This document shows, piece after piece, positions 24,931 through 36,057 of a DNA stretch of 64,000 nt. The stretch spans positions 30,022 through 94,021 of the forward strand of contig JAMJFZ010001757.1 of NCBI GenBank assembly GCA_026225945.1. Direction: 5' to 3'. Under the pieces are notes generated by a model. It did not search any database. It saw only the letters and a list, made by a program, of their open reading frames with translations, and was not told the origin of the DNA. The position numbers and the translations under genes are program-made. This DNA is from Cricetomys ansorgei. Its lineage: Eukaryota; Chordata; Mammalia; Rodentia; Nesomyidae. Numbering within the stretch: the stretch's first letter is position 1; each line of letters begins with the position of its first letter.

Positions 24931-26904
24931 GAAGAGGGAGGAAAGGAGGGTAGGATAGAGGAGGGATGAGGAAAGGAAGGGAGAGAAGTGGGGAGGGTTG
25001 GAGGACTCCCTCCCCGTTCAGAAGCTGAAGTATCTCTCAGAAATTGTAGTTGAAACACTTAAATAGAAAATTAGCACCCAAAACGAAGATAACAGCTTGT
25101 TCTAAAGTGTTTTTAGTTTTATGGGGTATTTAAATGCTGTCCAGTCTTTGAGTTTGTGGGAGATTGTAGGGTATATGAGCCATTCATAATTTCCCATCAG
25201 CATTTGTTAAAAGTAGTCTTGATGATTTAACCACGTTTATAGTAGGAGTATCTTGAATCAAAATATACTTCCCAGAAAATATGAATCAATATTATCCCTC
25301 AAAAAATAGTATCTTCTAATTTACATGGTCTGCAAATTACTCTTAGAAAAGCAAGATTTTTAGTAGGGTAATTCTTGCTTCCTTTAAGATAATTTCTAGT
25401 CATATTATGGCTATAATCTGTTACTGAAAGATGGGCTGATATATAACATATTTATAATATTTTGGTTTTTAAGGACTTCTGCTTGAATCTGGATTTTTAA
25501 GGTAACTAAATCATTTTGAATCCATAGGCCTTCTGACATGACATTGCTTCCTGCTGACTCTGATGCTTTAGGGAGGGAAAATTCCAAGGCACGAATTGCT
25601 CCTCATGATCTGCGTCAGGGATTTCCTCTCAAATAGTTCTGCTTTCCCACTATTCTAAGTAATACATTTGGGAAGTTGAAGGTGATTCTTCTGCACTTAA
25701 AACAAATGATGTCCAATTAGAAACTAGTCATGAGATGTACAGAGGGAAGAGGTGGCCTCTGCATGACATCGATATTAGTCTCTGTAAGATGCCATTGACA
25801 GAGTAGGGCCAAGACCTTTATGGTTCTCTGTTTCAGGGGTAGTTGTATTTCTGAGGGGGAGGTGAGGCAGGCAGTAATAAAGAAAGGCCTTTTGTATTGT
25901 ACTTATTAGCCAGCAGACACACCATGAAGGCTAGCCTTGCTGATGCTAAAGAACTGACTATAAAACTGCAGTTCAGTCTTGGTTGTTGACATTTACAGTC
26001 AAGTCAAATGCCCATCAATTGAACAACAGCCCTCCTGACCAATTAGTGTCACACAGATAACTTGTGGTTTTTGGATTATGGAAAATCTGATGCTTTCAGT
26101 TTGCACCTACTTGAGATAGGACTTGAAATTTTAAAGTATCATTGTTTAGATTACTTATATAGAGAATATTTTCTGGATTTATTCAGGTAGAGTTGACAAA
26201 TTATATGTAAATGAAAGTATGTTTCTTTTCTCTATACATTCTGAAATGATTATCACAATCAATTGATACATACATCCATCACCTCACAGGGTTACATTGG
26301 GGTTCGGTTATGTTTTTCTTTTTTGCCTTTGTAATGATAATCCTTGAGTCATATAGCTTTAATTTTGCATTTTAAGATCAATAATGCAGAGCAAAATAAA
26401 TGGAGTTGTACCTAATAGAATTCCTAAGTTGGCATAAAAGCATTTTTTGCAATGCAGTTTTTCTAATTATATGTTCAGATTAACATATTGACATGCCTGA
26501 GTTTTTTCTCCTCAATATGTTTTAACATTGTTTCATCTGAACTTCTTGAGCATTTGTATTTCACTGTATCTCTTTCTGTTTTTATTTATTCATGCATCTA
26601 CTTCCTGGATAAGATCTGTGATTACATACCTAGAATCCCTGGCCCCTCGAAACCTTTCAAAGTTTGGCAAGCTTGTCTAGTCAGGATAATCTGTCATTGT
26701 ATCTCAGTGATGTTAAGCATCACCTTAATAATCCATCAGTTCTGTCTCTGTCTCTGCACTTTTCCCTGGCCATGTTCCACCTCCAAATGATTACCCAGAG
26801 AACTCCTTTTCCTTCAGGACTGACATTTCAGCTGGCACCAAGTATCACACACCCTGTCTCCATGAAAGGCAATGTCTCTGGCCGACATGTCTCCACAGCT
26901 CTGC
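24931..26904. other. Non-coding stretch
   Basis: Purine-rich at the start, then mixed AT-rich sequence without recognised elements. The 100-codon frame at 26488-26790 has no recognisable family signature. Confidence 0.4.
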
Positions 26905-27049
26905 ACATCAAATATTTACATTAGGATTAATAACAATAGCAACATTACAGTTATTAAGTAGCAACAAAAATAATTTTATGATTGAGGATCACCACAGCAT
27001 GAGGAAGTGTATTAAAGGGCCTCAGCTTTAGGAAGGTTGAGAATAACTG
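26905..27049 (-). mobile_element. URR1 fragment
   Basis: 'atcaaatatttacattaggattaataacaatagcaac', 'atgattgaggatcaccacagcatgaggaa' and the end 'aggaaggttgagaataactg' match the reverse complement of URR1. The other terminus is missing. Confidence 0.75.
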
Positions 27050-27780
27050 CCCATCTCTTTAGATGAGAGAAAAGGAAGGAATCCTACATTTGACAAAATT
27101 AAGATTTGAATCATGCTAGATGACTGGTTTACCATAAGCTACATCCCCTGCTCTTGGGATTATGAGACATTGTCTCATACGATGACCTAGGGTGACCATG
27201 GCACTCACAGTCCTCTGGCTTCTCCATCTCAACTACTGTGGTTAGAGGCAAGCTCAACACGTCTAGAAGTATTTAATTCATAAATTGTTGCAATTATCAT
27301 GTATCTAGATAATGCATATCTTGCAGAAGCAAAGTACATCGGAGAGTATTCATAATAGATCTTAATTTTATTAGAGGGTACCATTTTAAAAATCAACCTC
27401 TAGGGTTCAAATTCCTAGGCCCAGGGTGAACATTTTTGGAAAGATTGTTAAAATTATATTTGACCAGTTTAAAGTTTTCCAAGTGTATGGGGGAGGTTAA
27501 TAAGATGAGACGTGTGGAGGGCAGGTATGTTTCATCATCTAAGAGGATTTTTGATGCTCATAGATGACACAGAGGGTTTTATTTTAAAAGTCAAACTGCT
27601 TACAGATATTAATATATTCTTAAGTTTTAATAATGACATGCCCATAGTTCTGTAGTTTTTTTACCGAGGGTTGGTTTCCTATAGTCTTTCAGACCTCCAG
27701 AACTTTCATTTGTACGAAGGCTAAGTGTAACAGATGGTAAGAAGATGGAGTTACATTGTAGCAGACATGGATTTAAAATA
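27050..27780. other. Non-coding stretch
   Basis: No feature is recognised. Confidence 0.4.
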
Positions 27781-27781
27781 T

Positions 27782-27783
27782 AC

Positions 27784-27861
<78 letters not shown>

Positions 27862-27867
27862 ATACTT
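27782..27867 (+). repeat. (TC)n(TA)n compound microsatellite
   Basis: About 12 TC units run directly into about 22 TA units and then a short ACAC/ATAC run. The frames over it on both strands are artefacts. Confidence 0.95.
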
Positions 27868-27884
27868 ACAGCCCTTTAAATATT

Positions 27885-27960
27885 GGTTTACCATCTTGAG
27901 CCTCAGTTTTCTCACTTATAAAATGGAGATACTAATGGCGTTAAATGAACCACTGAATAT
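27885..27960 (+). mobile_element. MIR fragment
   Basis: 'gagcctcagttttctcacttataaaatggagatactaatg' is the conserved core and 3' side of the ancient mammalian MIR SINE. Confidence 0.7.
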
Positions 27961-28344
27961 AAAATATTTAACAGTCTGTCTCATACAGAAACTTCTCAAA
28001 TAGCATTATCATTAGAAAATTCATGTTCTAAAGACAAAAATATATACTAGAAGAATTAACTTTGAAATTCAAAGAAGCACAGCTCTATTCTACCAACCTT
28101 TCGTTTTGAAGTATGTATTTCTAAAGTCATGAATTTGAAGGTTGGCAATTATAAAATGGTGCAACGGGGGAATTATTTAAGCTTAATTGAGATTACTTTC
28201 TAACTTGTAGAACTGAAATAATGATCTCAAAAGGACATGGTATGGATGCAATTCATGATATTAGCTGCAAATATTCCAACATAGCAAATGGCTCATTGTA
28301 GGTATTCAGTGTTCTCTATAGTACTATATGTCTTTAGAAATTAC
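27961..28344. other. Non-coding stretch, possible MIR tail near 28290
   Basis: 'catagcaaatggctcattgtaggtattcagtgtt' resembles a MIR 3' end, but is too diverged to delimit. Confidence 0.3.
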
Positions 28345-28500
28345 AGTTATAGGGGCAGACTTGATGGTATGAGCCTTCAATACCAGCAGTAGAAAAACAG
28401 AGGCATATTTCTATGAGTTTGGAGCTAGCCTGGTCTACTACATAGTGAAGTTCCAGCCAGTCAAGGTTACATGTGAAACCCTGTCTCACAAAACAAAAAA
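28345..28500 (+). mobile_element. B1 SINE
   Basis: Plus-strand B1 with 'cagaggcatatttctatgagtttggagctagcctggtctac', 'gttccagccagtcaaggttacatgtgaaaccctgtctcac' and an A-rich end. Diverged by many substitutions. Confidence 0.75.
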
Positions 28501-29369
28501 ATACCATTACTATTCTTGTGTTTGAAAACAGTGTTTTCCTCTCCGTGAACAGGACAGTGAAGAACAGGATAGGATGAAGTAGAACTTTGAAAAGCAAAAG
28601 GGAGGGTGAAGCATAGATATTATAACAAGATTAAAGAAATGCAATAAATTAAGTTAGACAGTGATGCTTAAAATGGAAGATAGAGGACAAAGACAATCTA
28701 GAAATCACCTCTCTGCCAGGAAACATGTATTGTTTTGTATAAACAGCAGTGTCCACACTTAAGTAGTATAAACTAAGGCAGAGGTATCTTTCCATGGATA
28801 CCAGTTATATAGAATGAATTAAGTGATCTTTCTTTTATGTGAATCCTCAGCAATTATGCAGATTTGTTCTTTCCATTTTTTTACCTGCCATTTCAGTCTA
28901 ACGAATTATGATTGTTAATATGCATTTCAGTGCATCATACTACAGATGCCTATACTGTAGACCTTTAAAGAACAAAGACTGGGTCTCTGGATCTCTTTCC
29001 ATACTGCAGTTCTCTCTGTTTAAAATTAAGCCAAAGCACAAACAGAGGTAGAAACATCGAAGTGGGAATTTGACATAAGAAGTGAAGCTAGATATGTTTT
29101 AGGTCAAAAGTAAGACAGGAGCGAAAGGCTAGATGACACTTGTGGTGAGTTAGATATAATGGTGCAAAGGCAATCATTGGTTTTGCAAAGATAGGTGGAT
29201 GGATGAATGCATGGATGGATGCATGAATGAATCAATGGATACTGGAAATCATACAACCATTTAGGTAGAATGCAAACCCATCTGAGAAGGCAGCATCACT
29301 ATGCATAAATCTTTAACTGCTACCAACTTGTTAGTTTTCTACTTGACCTCTCAGAGGCAAATATATAAT
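28501..29369. other. Non-coding stretch with a (GGAT/GAAT)n run at 29190-29245
   Basis: The tetranucleotide run is imperfect. No gene is seen. Confidence 0.5.
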
Positions 29370-29480
29370 TACCCCAGTCCACTCTGCCACTGAGTGTATT
29401 CAAGAAGGTACCTTCTCATTTAGATGAGAAAGCTGAGATTCAAGCACTGTACACAATCTCTCAACTGATGAGAAGCTGGA
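29370..29480 (-). mobile_element. MIR fragment
   Basis: 'tctcatttagatgagaaagctgagattcaagcactgtacacaatctctcaac' follows the reverse-complement MIR core pattern (...gatgagaaa-ctgag-ttaa...). Weak but in the right order. Confidence 0.45.
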
Positions 29481-30404
29481 AAGTGACCATCATTAAGCTG
29501 GTGGGCCATTCTCTACCTTATTAATTAAGAACTTTCCTAATAGAAATAAGGGAGTTTACACACTTTTAAGGATAATAATTTTGAAAGATACAGTTTCGCT
29601 CATCATTTGATAGCTTCAAGTCACCATCTATTATCTGGAATTTGAAGATGCACAAAACCTATGAAATTGTTATTTCATGTTATCTGACCCTTGGGGTAGT
29701 GTGGTATGCAATATTGCTGTCTGAAATGGAGAAATGTCTCGATTCTATAAGGCATCTGGCCACAAAGTTTTTGGGTAAAGGATTATTGATTGAATACATA
29801 TTGAGCTGAGTGAAATATGCATGTGCTGGCCCTTTTGTTCTATCTAGAAACAGAGGGATATATCAGTCTCTTAATGAATCTCCTGGTATGTATGGCTAAC
29901 TGTGAAGATCCAGATTTCCTACTCTTCTGGTGTGATATCCTCAGTTCCATAATTATTTTGGAGTTCTTTAATGCAGACTATAAATTCAGCTTCTGTTCAG
30001 TCTCAGCTTTATTATCTCACCTTTTCAGCTCTGCCTATGACTTCTGGTACTAGGCATTTTTCATCAGATTACACATCTCAACTGCTCACCAATTCTCAGC
30101 ATCAGCATGCTTAACCTTCACCTTTCTTGCTCTGGAAGAAATTCTCTAAGAGACACTGCTTAAAAGTTGATGATGTAACATTAGGTTCATGTCCTAAAGG
30201 GTACAAGATGTAGCTTGGAATTGGAAAGTTGCGAATGCTTTTATTCAAGTTTTCATTTCCATAAGCAGTCATTAACCTCAGGATGCTACTGATGTCTTCT
30301 CTTTCTCGGAACACCATAACTCCATCCTTCCCTCTCAATTTAGAACTTGCCCACACACTTTACTTAGGTCATTCAACATGTGATTGGAGTTGCAAACAAC
30401 ATCA
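29481..30404. other. Non-coding stretch
   Basis: The 78-codon plus-strand frame at 29817-30053 and the 81-codon minus-strand frame at 30111-30356 have no recognisable domain. Confidence 0.4.
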
Positions 30405-30720
30405 ACAAATCCCTACCCTGATGGAGCTTCCAATATAATAGAATGAAATTATTACTGGGTCAAGGAAAGCTAGTGTTATAGGATGTTGGTTTCTTGTAAG
30501 GTAGCCAGTTGGTGTGTGAGAGAGTTGTATAAGCAGGGACTTGAAGGTGGTTAGAGAATGAGAAAAAATTAGTTGAAATCTGGAGGAGGGAAGTTCCAGA
30601 GAATGAGACTATCAAATGCAGAAGCTAGGGAAAGCATATTTAATGAGATGTCCAGAGTGACTGGAGCAGTAATTAAGGGGAAGAGATGACTAAATCTGGG
30701 CAAGGAGTGCTGGGATTGGG
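30405..30720. mobile_element. Ancient LINE/MER-like fragment (possibly L2)
   Basis: 'ctgatggagcttccaatataatagaatgaaatt', '...gacttgaaggtggttagagaatgag' and 'ggaagttccagagaatgagactatcaaatgcagaagc' follow the order of blocks in an old mammal-wide repeat 3' end. Family assignment is tentative. Confidence 0.35.
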
Positions 30721-31205
30721 AGTATAGTCTAGTAGACCTAGTTCAGGCAAGGTTTGAGAAGAAGGGGCATACAGTAAGAGCCCTGTGTGATGCTGCCATG
30801 CTAACAAGAGGTAGAACCAGATGGAGAATTGGCCTTTGGACTCGGGATCTTTAGAGGCAGATTCAGACAAAGATGATGGAAGCAGAGGAAGTGAGTACCT
30901 TGAACAGAGGCAACAATTTTGAGGAACTCGATCATTCAAAGGATCATTAGTGAAGAGAAGAGCTGAGGAGGGGAAGTAAATTAAGGTTTTGTTTTCTGGG
31001 TTTTTTTTGGATGGTGGGATAAAAGCCATATTTGTAGCTAGATAAACATAGTCCAGGAAAGGAGAAATCGAGACCCTTATTCTCCCATTGGGAGCCTGCT
31101 TCCTTGTCTCTCCCTGCCTTGTATCTCCCATGTCTTATTCTTATGTAAACCATTCATCCTTTGTGCAAGTCTAGGTCATTAAGATATAAATTGCTTTGTT
31201 GTGCT
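30721..31205. other. Non-coding stretch
   Basis: A 152-codon minus-strand frame (30673-31131) runs across this interval. It has no domain, membrane segment or motif I recognise, and no promoter or splice context, so I do not call it a gene. Confidence 0.4.
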
Positions 31206-31225
31206 CTTTTATGACGTCATAAAAG
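31206..31225. promoter_or_regulatory. Perfect 20-bp palindrome centred on a consensus CRE
   Basis: The two 10-base arms are exact reverse complements, and the centre is TGACGTCA, the full cAMP-response element bound by CREB/ATF dimers. A full palindrome with its CpG intact is uncommon in this CpG-poor region. No promoter or transcript start is visible nearby, so any regulatory role is inference. Confidence 0.5.
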
Positions 31226-32324
31226 TAAACTCACTATAATCTAATTCCTATGTCTAATAGCCCTTGCATTCCTTCACATCCCCCATCAAATCTTTCAGCA
31301 AGGAAGGTACAGGTTATTTATACACGTAATTCTTCCTAGACAAGGGTTAAAATAAGCATCACAGCATAAGTTCCAAAAGAGCTTAACTTTTTCGGAAACT
31401 ATGCTCAAAACTTTTCTGAACCACTTTTTTAAAAAAGAAAAATCTATGAGATTGAGAAGAAATATCTTTGAGTAGCATTTATGAGGTCTTGAGTTCAGTT
31501 CCCATCACACACACACGCCCATTAACACGGATAGAAATAACACACGGATGTTTCAATGAAAAATATCAGATGTATTAGATAACCCTTTGATGTGCTCTTC
31601 CTTAGAGAAGACTATTTCTTCAATTTTCAGCTATTCTTTGTGTCCTGTAATTCTTTGCCTAGGGTTTAAATACACATACGTATAAGTGACATTGTATAGA
31701 CTAGGTAAACTTTCATGTATTCATGTATTCATATTACACACACGTGTGTGTGTATGTGTGTGTGTGTAACAACAATGAAAGAAAAAAAGGACATAAATTT
31801 GAAAGAGAGCATGTGTGAAAACATATGGGAGGGTTTGCAGAGAAGAAATGGAAGGTGGAAATGATATATTTAAATTATAGTCTTTAAAAATGAAAAAAAG
31901 GCATCAGATATAAAAAACAAGATTATTTTCTTGTAATAAAAGAGGAAGTTTGCTGTGAAATACAACTTTTTACTATTTGGGACCATCACGTGTAGCAGGA
32001 TCTATTTTATTTGCCATCATGTTTCTGGTACCAGTAACTATCATTTTTGCATTTTAAAGGAACCTAAAATCTCTTCAATATGCAAAGAACAACACGAGGC
32101 CTTTCTTGCATACACTAAAAAAGGGCATGTGGAATGGGCTGCCATGAAAATACAAGTGTCATGTGGAGTTAAATGATACATGAGAGCAAACCAATTTTTA
32201 TATCTCCCCTATCAGGGATTAAAAGTATGAGTGGTGAGAAATGGGACGAGAAGTTGAAAATATCTTAGCATACATTTGGACACAAATTTTGGAATTTTTA
32301 GGCTACTAAGTCTTACCAGAAAAA
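31226..32324. other. Non-coding stretch with (CA)n and (CA)n(TG)n runs
   Basis: A CA run lies at about 31504-31516 and a (CA)n-cacgtg-(TG)n inverted dinucleotide run at about 31736-31770. No gene is seen. Confidence 0.5.
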
Positions 32325-32445
32325 GGAATGAGTAGGGTATGGCAACACACCTTTAATTCCTGGTACTTAGGAAGCCAATATCTCAAGTTTCAATCCAGTC
32401 AACTTAGCAAGAACCTATCAAAATCCTATTTTAAAACAAGAAAAA
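32325..32445 (+). mobile_element. Proto-B1-like SINE
   Basis: 'gagtagggtatggcaacacacctttaattcctggtacttaggaagcca' starts like B1. The body is strongly diverged and it ends in an A-rich run just before the next SINE. Confidence 0.6.
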
Positions 32446-32448
32446 ATG

Positions 32449-32640
32449 GCTGGAAGACTGGAAAGATGGCTCAGTGGTTAAGAGTACTGGATGCTCTTCC
32501 AAAATGCCCACAGTTCAATTCCCAGCACACATAGTAGCTCACAGACATCTCTAACTTCTATCCAGTGCTCTCTTCTGGCCTGGACCACAAACATACATGC
32601 AGGACGTCACTCGGGCACATAAAATGGGTTTAGAAGTATT
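32449..32640 (+). mobile_element. B3/B2-type SINE
   Basis: 'ctggaaagatggctcagtggttaagagtactggatgctcttcc' then 'gttcaattcccagcaca' is a clear tRNA-derived SINE head with both polymerase III boxes. A 'ctctcttctggcc' block and a 'gcacataaaatgg' tail follow. Confidence 0.85.
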
Positions 32641-32659
32641 TTATTTTACTTTTTTTTTT

Positions 32660-32735
32660 AATGACTAAGGATACTGCTCAGGGACTATCCATGCCTGGCA
32701 TACACGAGACATGAGTTTCAATCTTTGATGTTGTA
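32660..32735 (+). mobile_element. ID-like fragment
   Basis: 'atactgctcagggactatccatgcctggcatacacgagacatgagtttcaatc' aligns with the ID/BC1 body, with the B-box part best kept. Confidence 0.45.
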
Positions 32736-33181
32736 TTTAAAAGGGAAGTTATGGAATTGTTTGAAATAGACCCCTTCAGATTTCTAGATAGGAATTTTCT
32801 GTGTTCAATAATATGAAACACTACTCTAGTTTAGTAGAATGAATTCAGGTGCCTTTATTCATACACACAGCTGCCCATGAGCCTGGCTATAATTCATCTA
32901 TTCCCTAGGCCAATGGTGCTTCTCTTCTTGATAGCATGGATGTTTAGCATTTCCTGGGCTTGACTGAGACCCTAGCCCTCTCTGACTGCTTTTTAGTCCA
33001 GAATGTTTCCAGTATCTGCTCTCTAGAGTTTTCCATGTCCTAACCTGTGTCATATTTTGTCTCCGCCAAAACGACATAGTATACTTAAAGATTTTTAATG
33101 TTTTAATTTAAATAGATTTATATCACTTTCTTCCTCTCTTTCCCTCCTCCAGCCCCTCCCAGAGAGTCTCTCTCTTTAACC
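32736..33181. other. Non-coding stretch
   Basis: No feature is recognised, apart from a C/T-rich tract at 33127-33178. Confidence 0.45.
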
Positions 33182-33405
33182 CATTGGTTGTCAACCTGCT
33201 AGGCAAAACCCTTTTGGGGGTTGAACAACCCTTAACAGGGCGTCACCTAAGGTCATCTAAGTATCAGATATTTACATTACAATTCATAACAGTAGCAAAA
33301 ATTACAGATATGAAGAAGCAATGACAATAAATTTATGGTTGAGGTTCACCAAAACATGAGGAACTGTATTAAAAGCTCACAGCATAGGAGAAGGTTGGGA
33401 ACTAC
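33182..33405 (-). mobile_element. URR1 (hAT), abutting an LTR
   Basis: Starts 'cattggttgtcaacctgct' and ends 'ggttgggaactac' directly before the LTR. Internal blocks 'atttacattacaattcataacagtagcaa' and 'tggttgaggttcaccaaaacatgagg' identify URR1 in the minus orientation. The last two bases of its inverted repeat (tg) coincide with the first two of the LTR. Confidence 0.85.
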
Positions 33406-33800
33406 TGTTAAAATAAAGTTATGAGTGCTTATCCGAGAGTCCAGACGTTGAAATTTCCAATGCTCTTTATTAATCATAAACCATGTCAAATCTTAGGGAA
33501 TTCTAATACCCAGGCAGCTAGGCAGAGAGCTCTACTCCAATGCTTCTTCCCCCATTGCTCTCCTCTTGGTTCTTCTCCCTCTCCTTCTCCTCTCTCCTCC
33601 CTCTCCTCTCTCTGTCTCCACCCAGCCTTCCAATATACAAATCAATGGAGCCTAACCTTCATCTTCTTAAGGCTAAGGAATATTCCATTCTTGTGGAGAG
33701 CCGTATAACCACTCCTTTGTTTACTGGTAGGCAGTGAATTCTTTACTTGCTTCAAGGACACCTTACTAGAACATTATCCATAACTAAATCTCCCACAACA
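33406..33800 (-). repeat. ERV-A 3' LTR
   Basis: On the minus strand it runs TGTTGTGGGAG... to ...TTTTAACA, with TG/CA termini. It matches the 5' LTR along its length, but lacks roughly 60 bp of the pyrimidine-rich middle section. A purine run (minus strand AAAAAGGGTGAGA, about 33801-33813) directly upstream fits the polypurine tract. Confidence 0.9.
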
Positions 33801-33813
33801 TCTCACCCTTTTT

Positions 33814-34925
33814 ACTTACAATAAGAACAATATTGACTCAATCAAATGAAACTAAGATATAAAGTTACAGTCTGTCAAATATCGAGTCCAAATTTCAGCA
33901 AACTGTTCATGCAGTTCAAATGTCTTTGTGACTGTAAGTGTCCCATAACATCAAGTATCAAGTCCAAAGTTCACTAATTGTATATAACAGTTCAATGTTT
34001 AGCAAAATGCTCGTGTAGTTCAAATGTCAGCAGATATCTGCATCTGCATTATCACAGTTTGATCACTGTGAAAGCTGCCTCAAATTTTCAAGACAGGCTC
34101 CCTTTTCAGCTGCAGAGTCATCTCCAAGATGATTTCAGAGGACAAGCTATGAAGCCAATAGCTTCCCAAATTTCCCCTTTTCAAGATGACTGCATCTGTC
34201 TTAGGAGAGAAATAATGAAAAATAAATCTGACCCGTCTCTGGGTTACTGATAGCACCATGATCAGCACCCTTGCCTTAGGTTGATTTTATGTCATATTCC
34301 TCATATCCTGTCTCTGACTGCCAGCCTCTGTATTTAGCTGGGCAATTCAATCTTTTTGTAATCCATTGCCTCTGATCTATAAGCAGCGTAGGAGCAAGGC
34401 AGCTAGGAAGGCCTTCAAAGGTCCATTTTTAGGTTGAAGGCTGGACAGTAACCCGCACACTCTGATGTCTCTCTTCAGTCGAGTAGTCTCTGGATACTCT
34501 CAACTGGATGTTTCATTTCTGAAAAGACAAAAGCACAACCTTTCCCCGACATGGGGTGGAGTCTTCGCACTCCAGGCTATTATAATTAGAGCAAAATGCT
34601 TAAACATTATCTTTTGAAATTAATTTTTTTTTTAAATTTGAGGTTAAATAGCCAATTACAGATTTATCCTATACCCCTTTCTTTTTTAAATTTTAGCTGA
34701 AGTTTTATTTACCATGTATAATATTAAAATCCAATAATTTTTTCCTGCTTGCTGGACGTTCATTTAACATGACAGTCAAGGGATTTGTAGCTGTGGCTGA
34801 TAACAGAAACATCTAGCCACTGCAATGCCTTATGGGTTTTGTAGTCCATGACAACCTGAAGTTTGGAACTTTTTTCAAACATTAACCATAAACACACTTC
34901 CAAATATAGGTAAAATAATTCTTTG
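33814..34925 (-). other. ERV-A 3' internal region without coding capacity
   Basis: About 1.1 kb between the last pol fragment and the 3' LTR. Only short chance frames exist on both strands. I see no surface-unit, fusion-peptide or transmembrane motif of an envelope protein, so env appears to be deleted or replaced. Confidence 0.6.
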
Positions 34926-35471
34926 TCAACCAAATAAAACCAAATACCAATTCCCTGGGGGACCAGGACCAGTTGGCTGAATTTTTGGTCCAAACATCTC
35001 AACATAACAAAGCTTGTTATTTAACAACCAGAGCCAAGCGGCTGCTGAGAGAAAAACTCTAACACAAGCAGTGTAGATTCTGCCCAAGCTTTCTGAGATG
35101 CTTTGTGCAACGATCCATTTTAAAATATTGTCTTCCTTTTGTATCATGAGCTCAGTAGAGGAATGATCAGAAAGCATACAATTAAGATTGAGATCTAGGT
35201 AATTTACATATGCATTCTGTAGTCTGCTTTCTTCCTGAGTTAACGCCTTTTCTGCTGTTCCGGTTAAACTTTTTTGTCTGTTTAAATCTGAATCACCATT
35301 CAATGCTTGAAATGAATTATTTAACTCTTGAGTAGTTAACCTAATGGTAGGTTCATTAAACCAGATATTAACTTTCAGTGGCTTTTGTACAAAATATTGA
35401 CATAAGGTGGTACTATCTGAGAATTCTTGGGGAATGACTTTCCATTGATACCTTTTAACAGGCTGAGAATT
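34926..35471 (-). pseudogene. pol: ERV-A pol remnant: reverse transcriptase pieces
   Basis: This is the end of one 246-codon minus-strand frame whose first part is protease. Residues about 71-95 match the RT block around the usual 'LPQG..NSPT.CQ' motif, here degraded. From residue about 105 the frame jumps to the thumb/connection region ('...GDSDLN...' block). The palm segment that would carry the YXDD active site is absent, as is the RT N-terminus. RNase H and integrase are missing. The element therefore cannot encode a polymerase. The deletions are in frame, so an open frame survives across the joins. Confidence 0.75.
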
Positions 35472-36057
35472 ATTATCAATACCTGTTCTGTCCTGCTTAT
35501 GGACAACCTGGACAGCCTGTAATTGTTTTTGATAACATTTTTCAATATCTTTATCAATAGCATCTCGAATCTTACAGGTTGTCTCTAAGATTAAAGGAAT
35601 GTTAGTCTGTACATTCCATTGTTTTAATAGGTCTCTTCCCCATAGACTTATAGCTAGATCTGCCACATATGGTCTTATATTTCCTATTTCACTTTCTGGT
35701 CCTATGCATTTTACACCTGTTATATTCTGTTTTAACTGAGAAAATGTTCCGGTTCCTAAGAGCTGAGTAGTTACCTATTGAAGAGGCCAGTTTGGATTCC
35801 AGGAGTCTTTTGAAATGACTGTTACATTGGCTCCCGTGTCTAACAATCCCTTAATCAAATTTCCATTTATCTGTACTTTTAACTTAGGTCTCTGATCATT
35901 TATACTTGCTTGCCAAAATACCTGTTTTTCGGTACTTTTTAATTTACCACTGTCCTTGACAGTAAAGTCTAAAGCAGAGCTGTCTTTAGCAAGAGGCACT
36001 ACATGTTTTAATCTCCCTGAGGGTGAGTTAATCTGTTGCTGGTAAGAAATTGTTGGC
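35472..36057 (-). pseudogene. pro: ERV-A pro relic: aspartic protease
   Basis: Retroviral aspartic protease cleaves Gag-Pol during particle maturation. The active-site DTGA lies near 35834-35840 on the minus strand within 'LLDTGANVTVIS'. A TAG stop at 35775-35777 splits the domain. Beyond it the same frame continues and carries the 'SLWGRDLL' helix (about 35630-35650) that typically closes class II proteases. The upstream part (35900-36057) is low in recognisable dUTPase motifs, unlike ERV-B. Assignment is firm; function is lost through the stop. Confidence 0.75.

Noticed and set aside
27627..28003. Frames rich in Tyr-Ile and Ser-Leu
   Set aside because: They read through (TC)n(TA)n.
30673..31131. 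A 152-codon minus-strand frame
   Set aside because: It partly overlaps an ancient repeat and has no recognisable protein features.
32449..32530. A tRNA gene suggested by A and B box matches
   Set aside because: They belong to a B3-type SINE with a SINE tail, not a cloverleaf tRNA.
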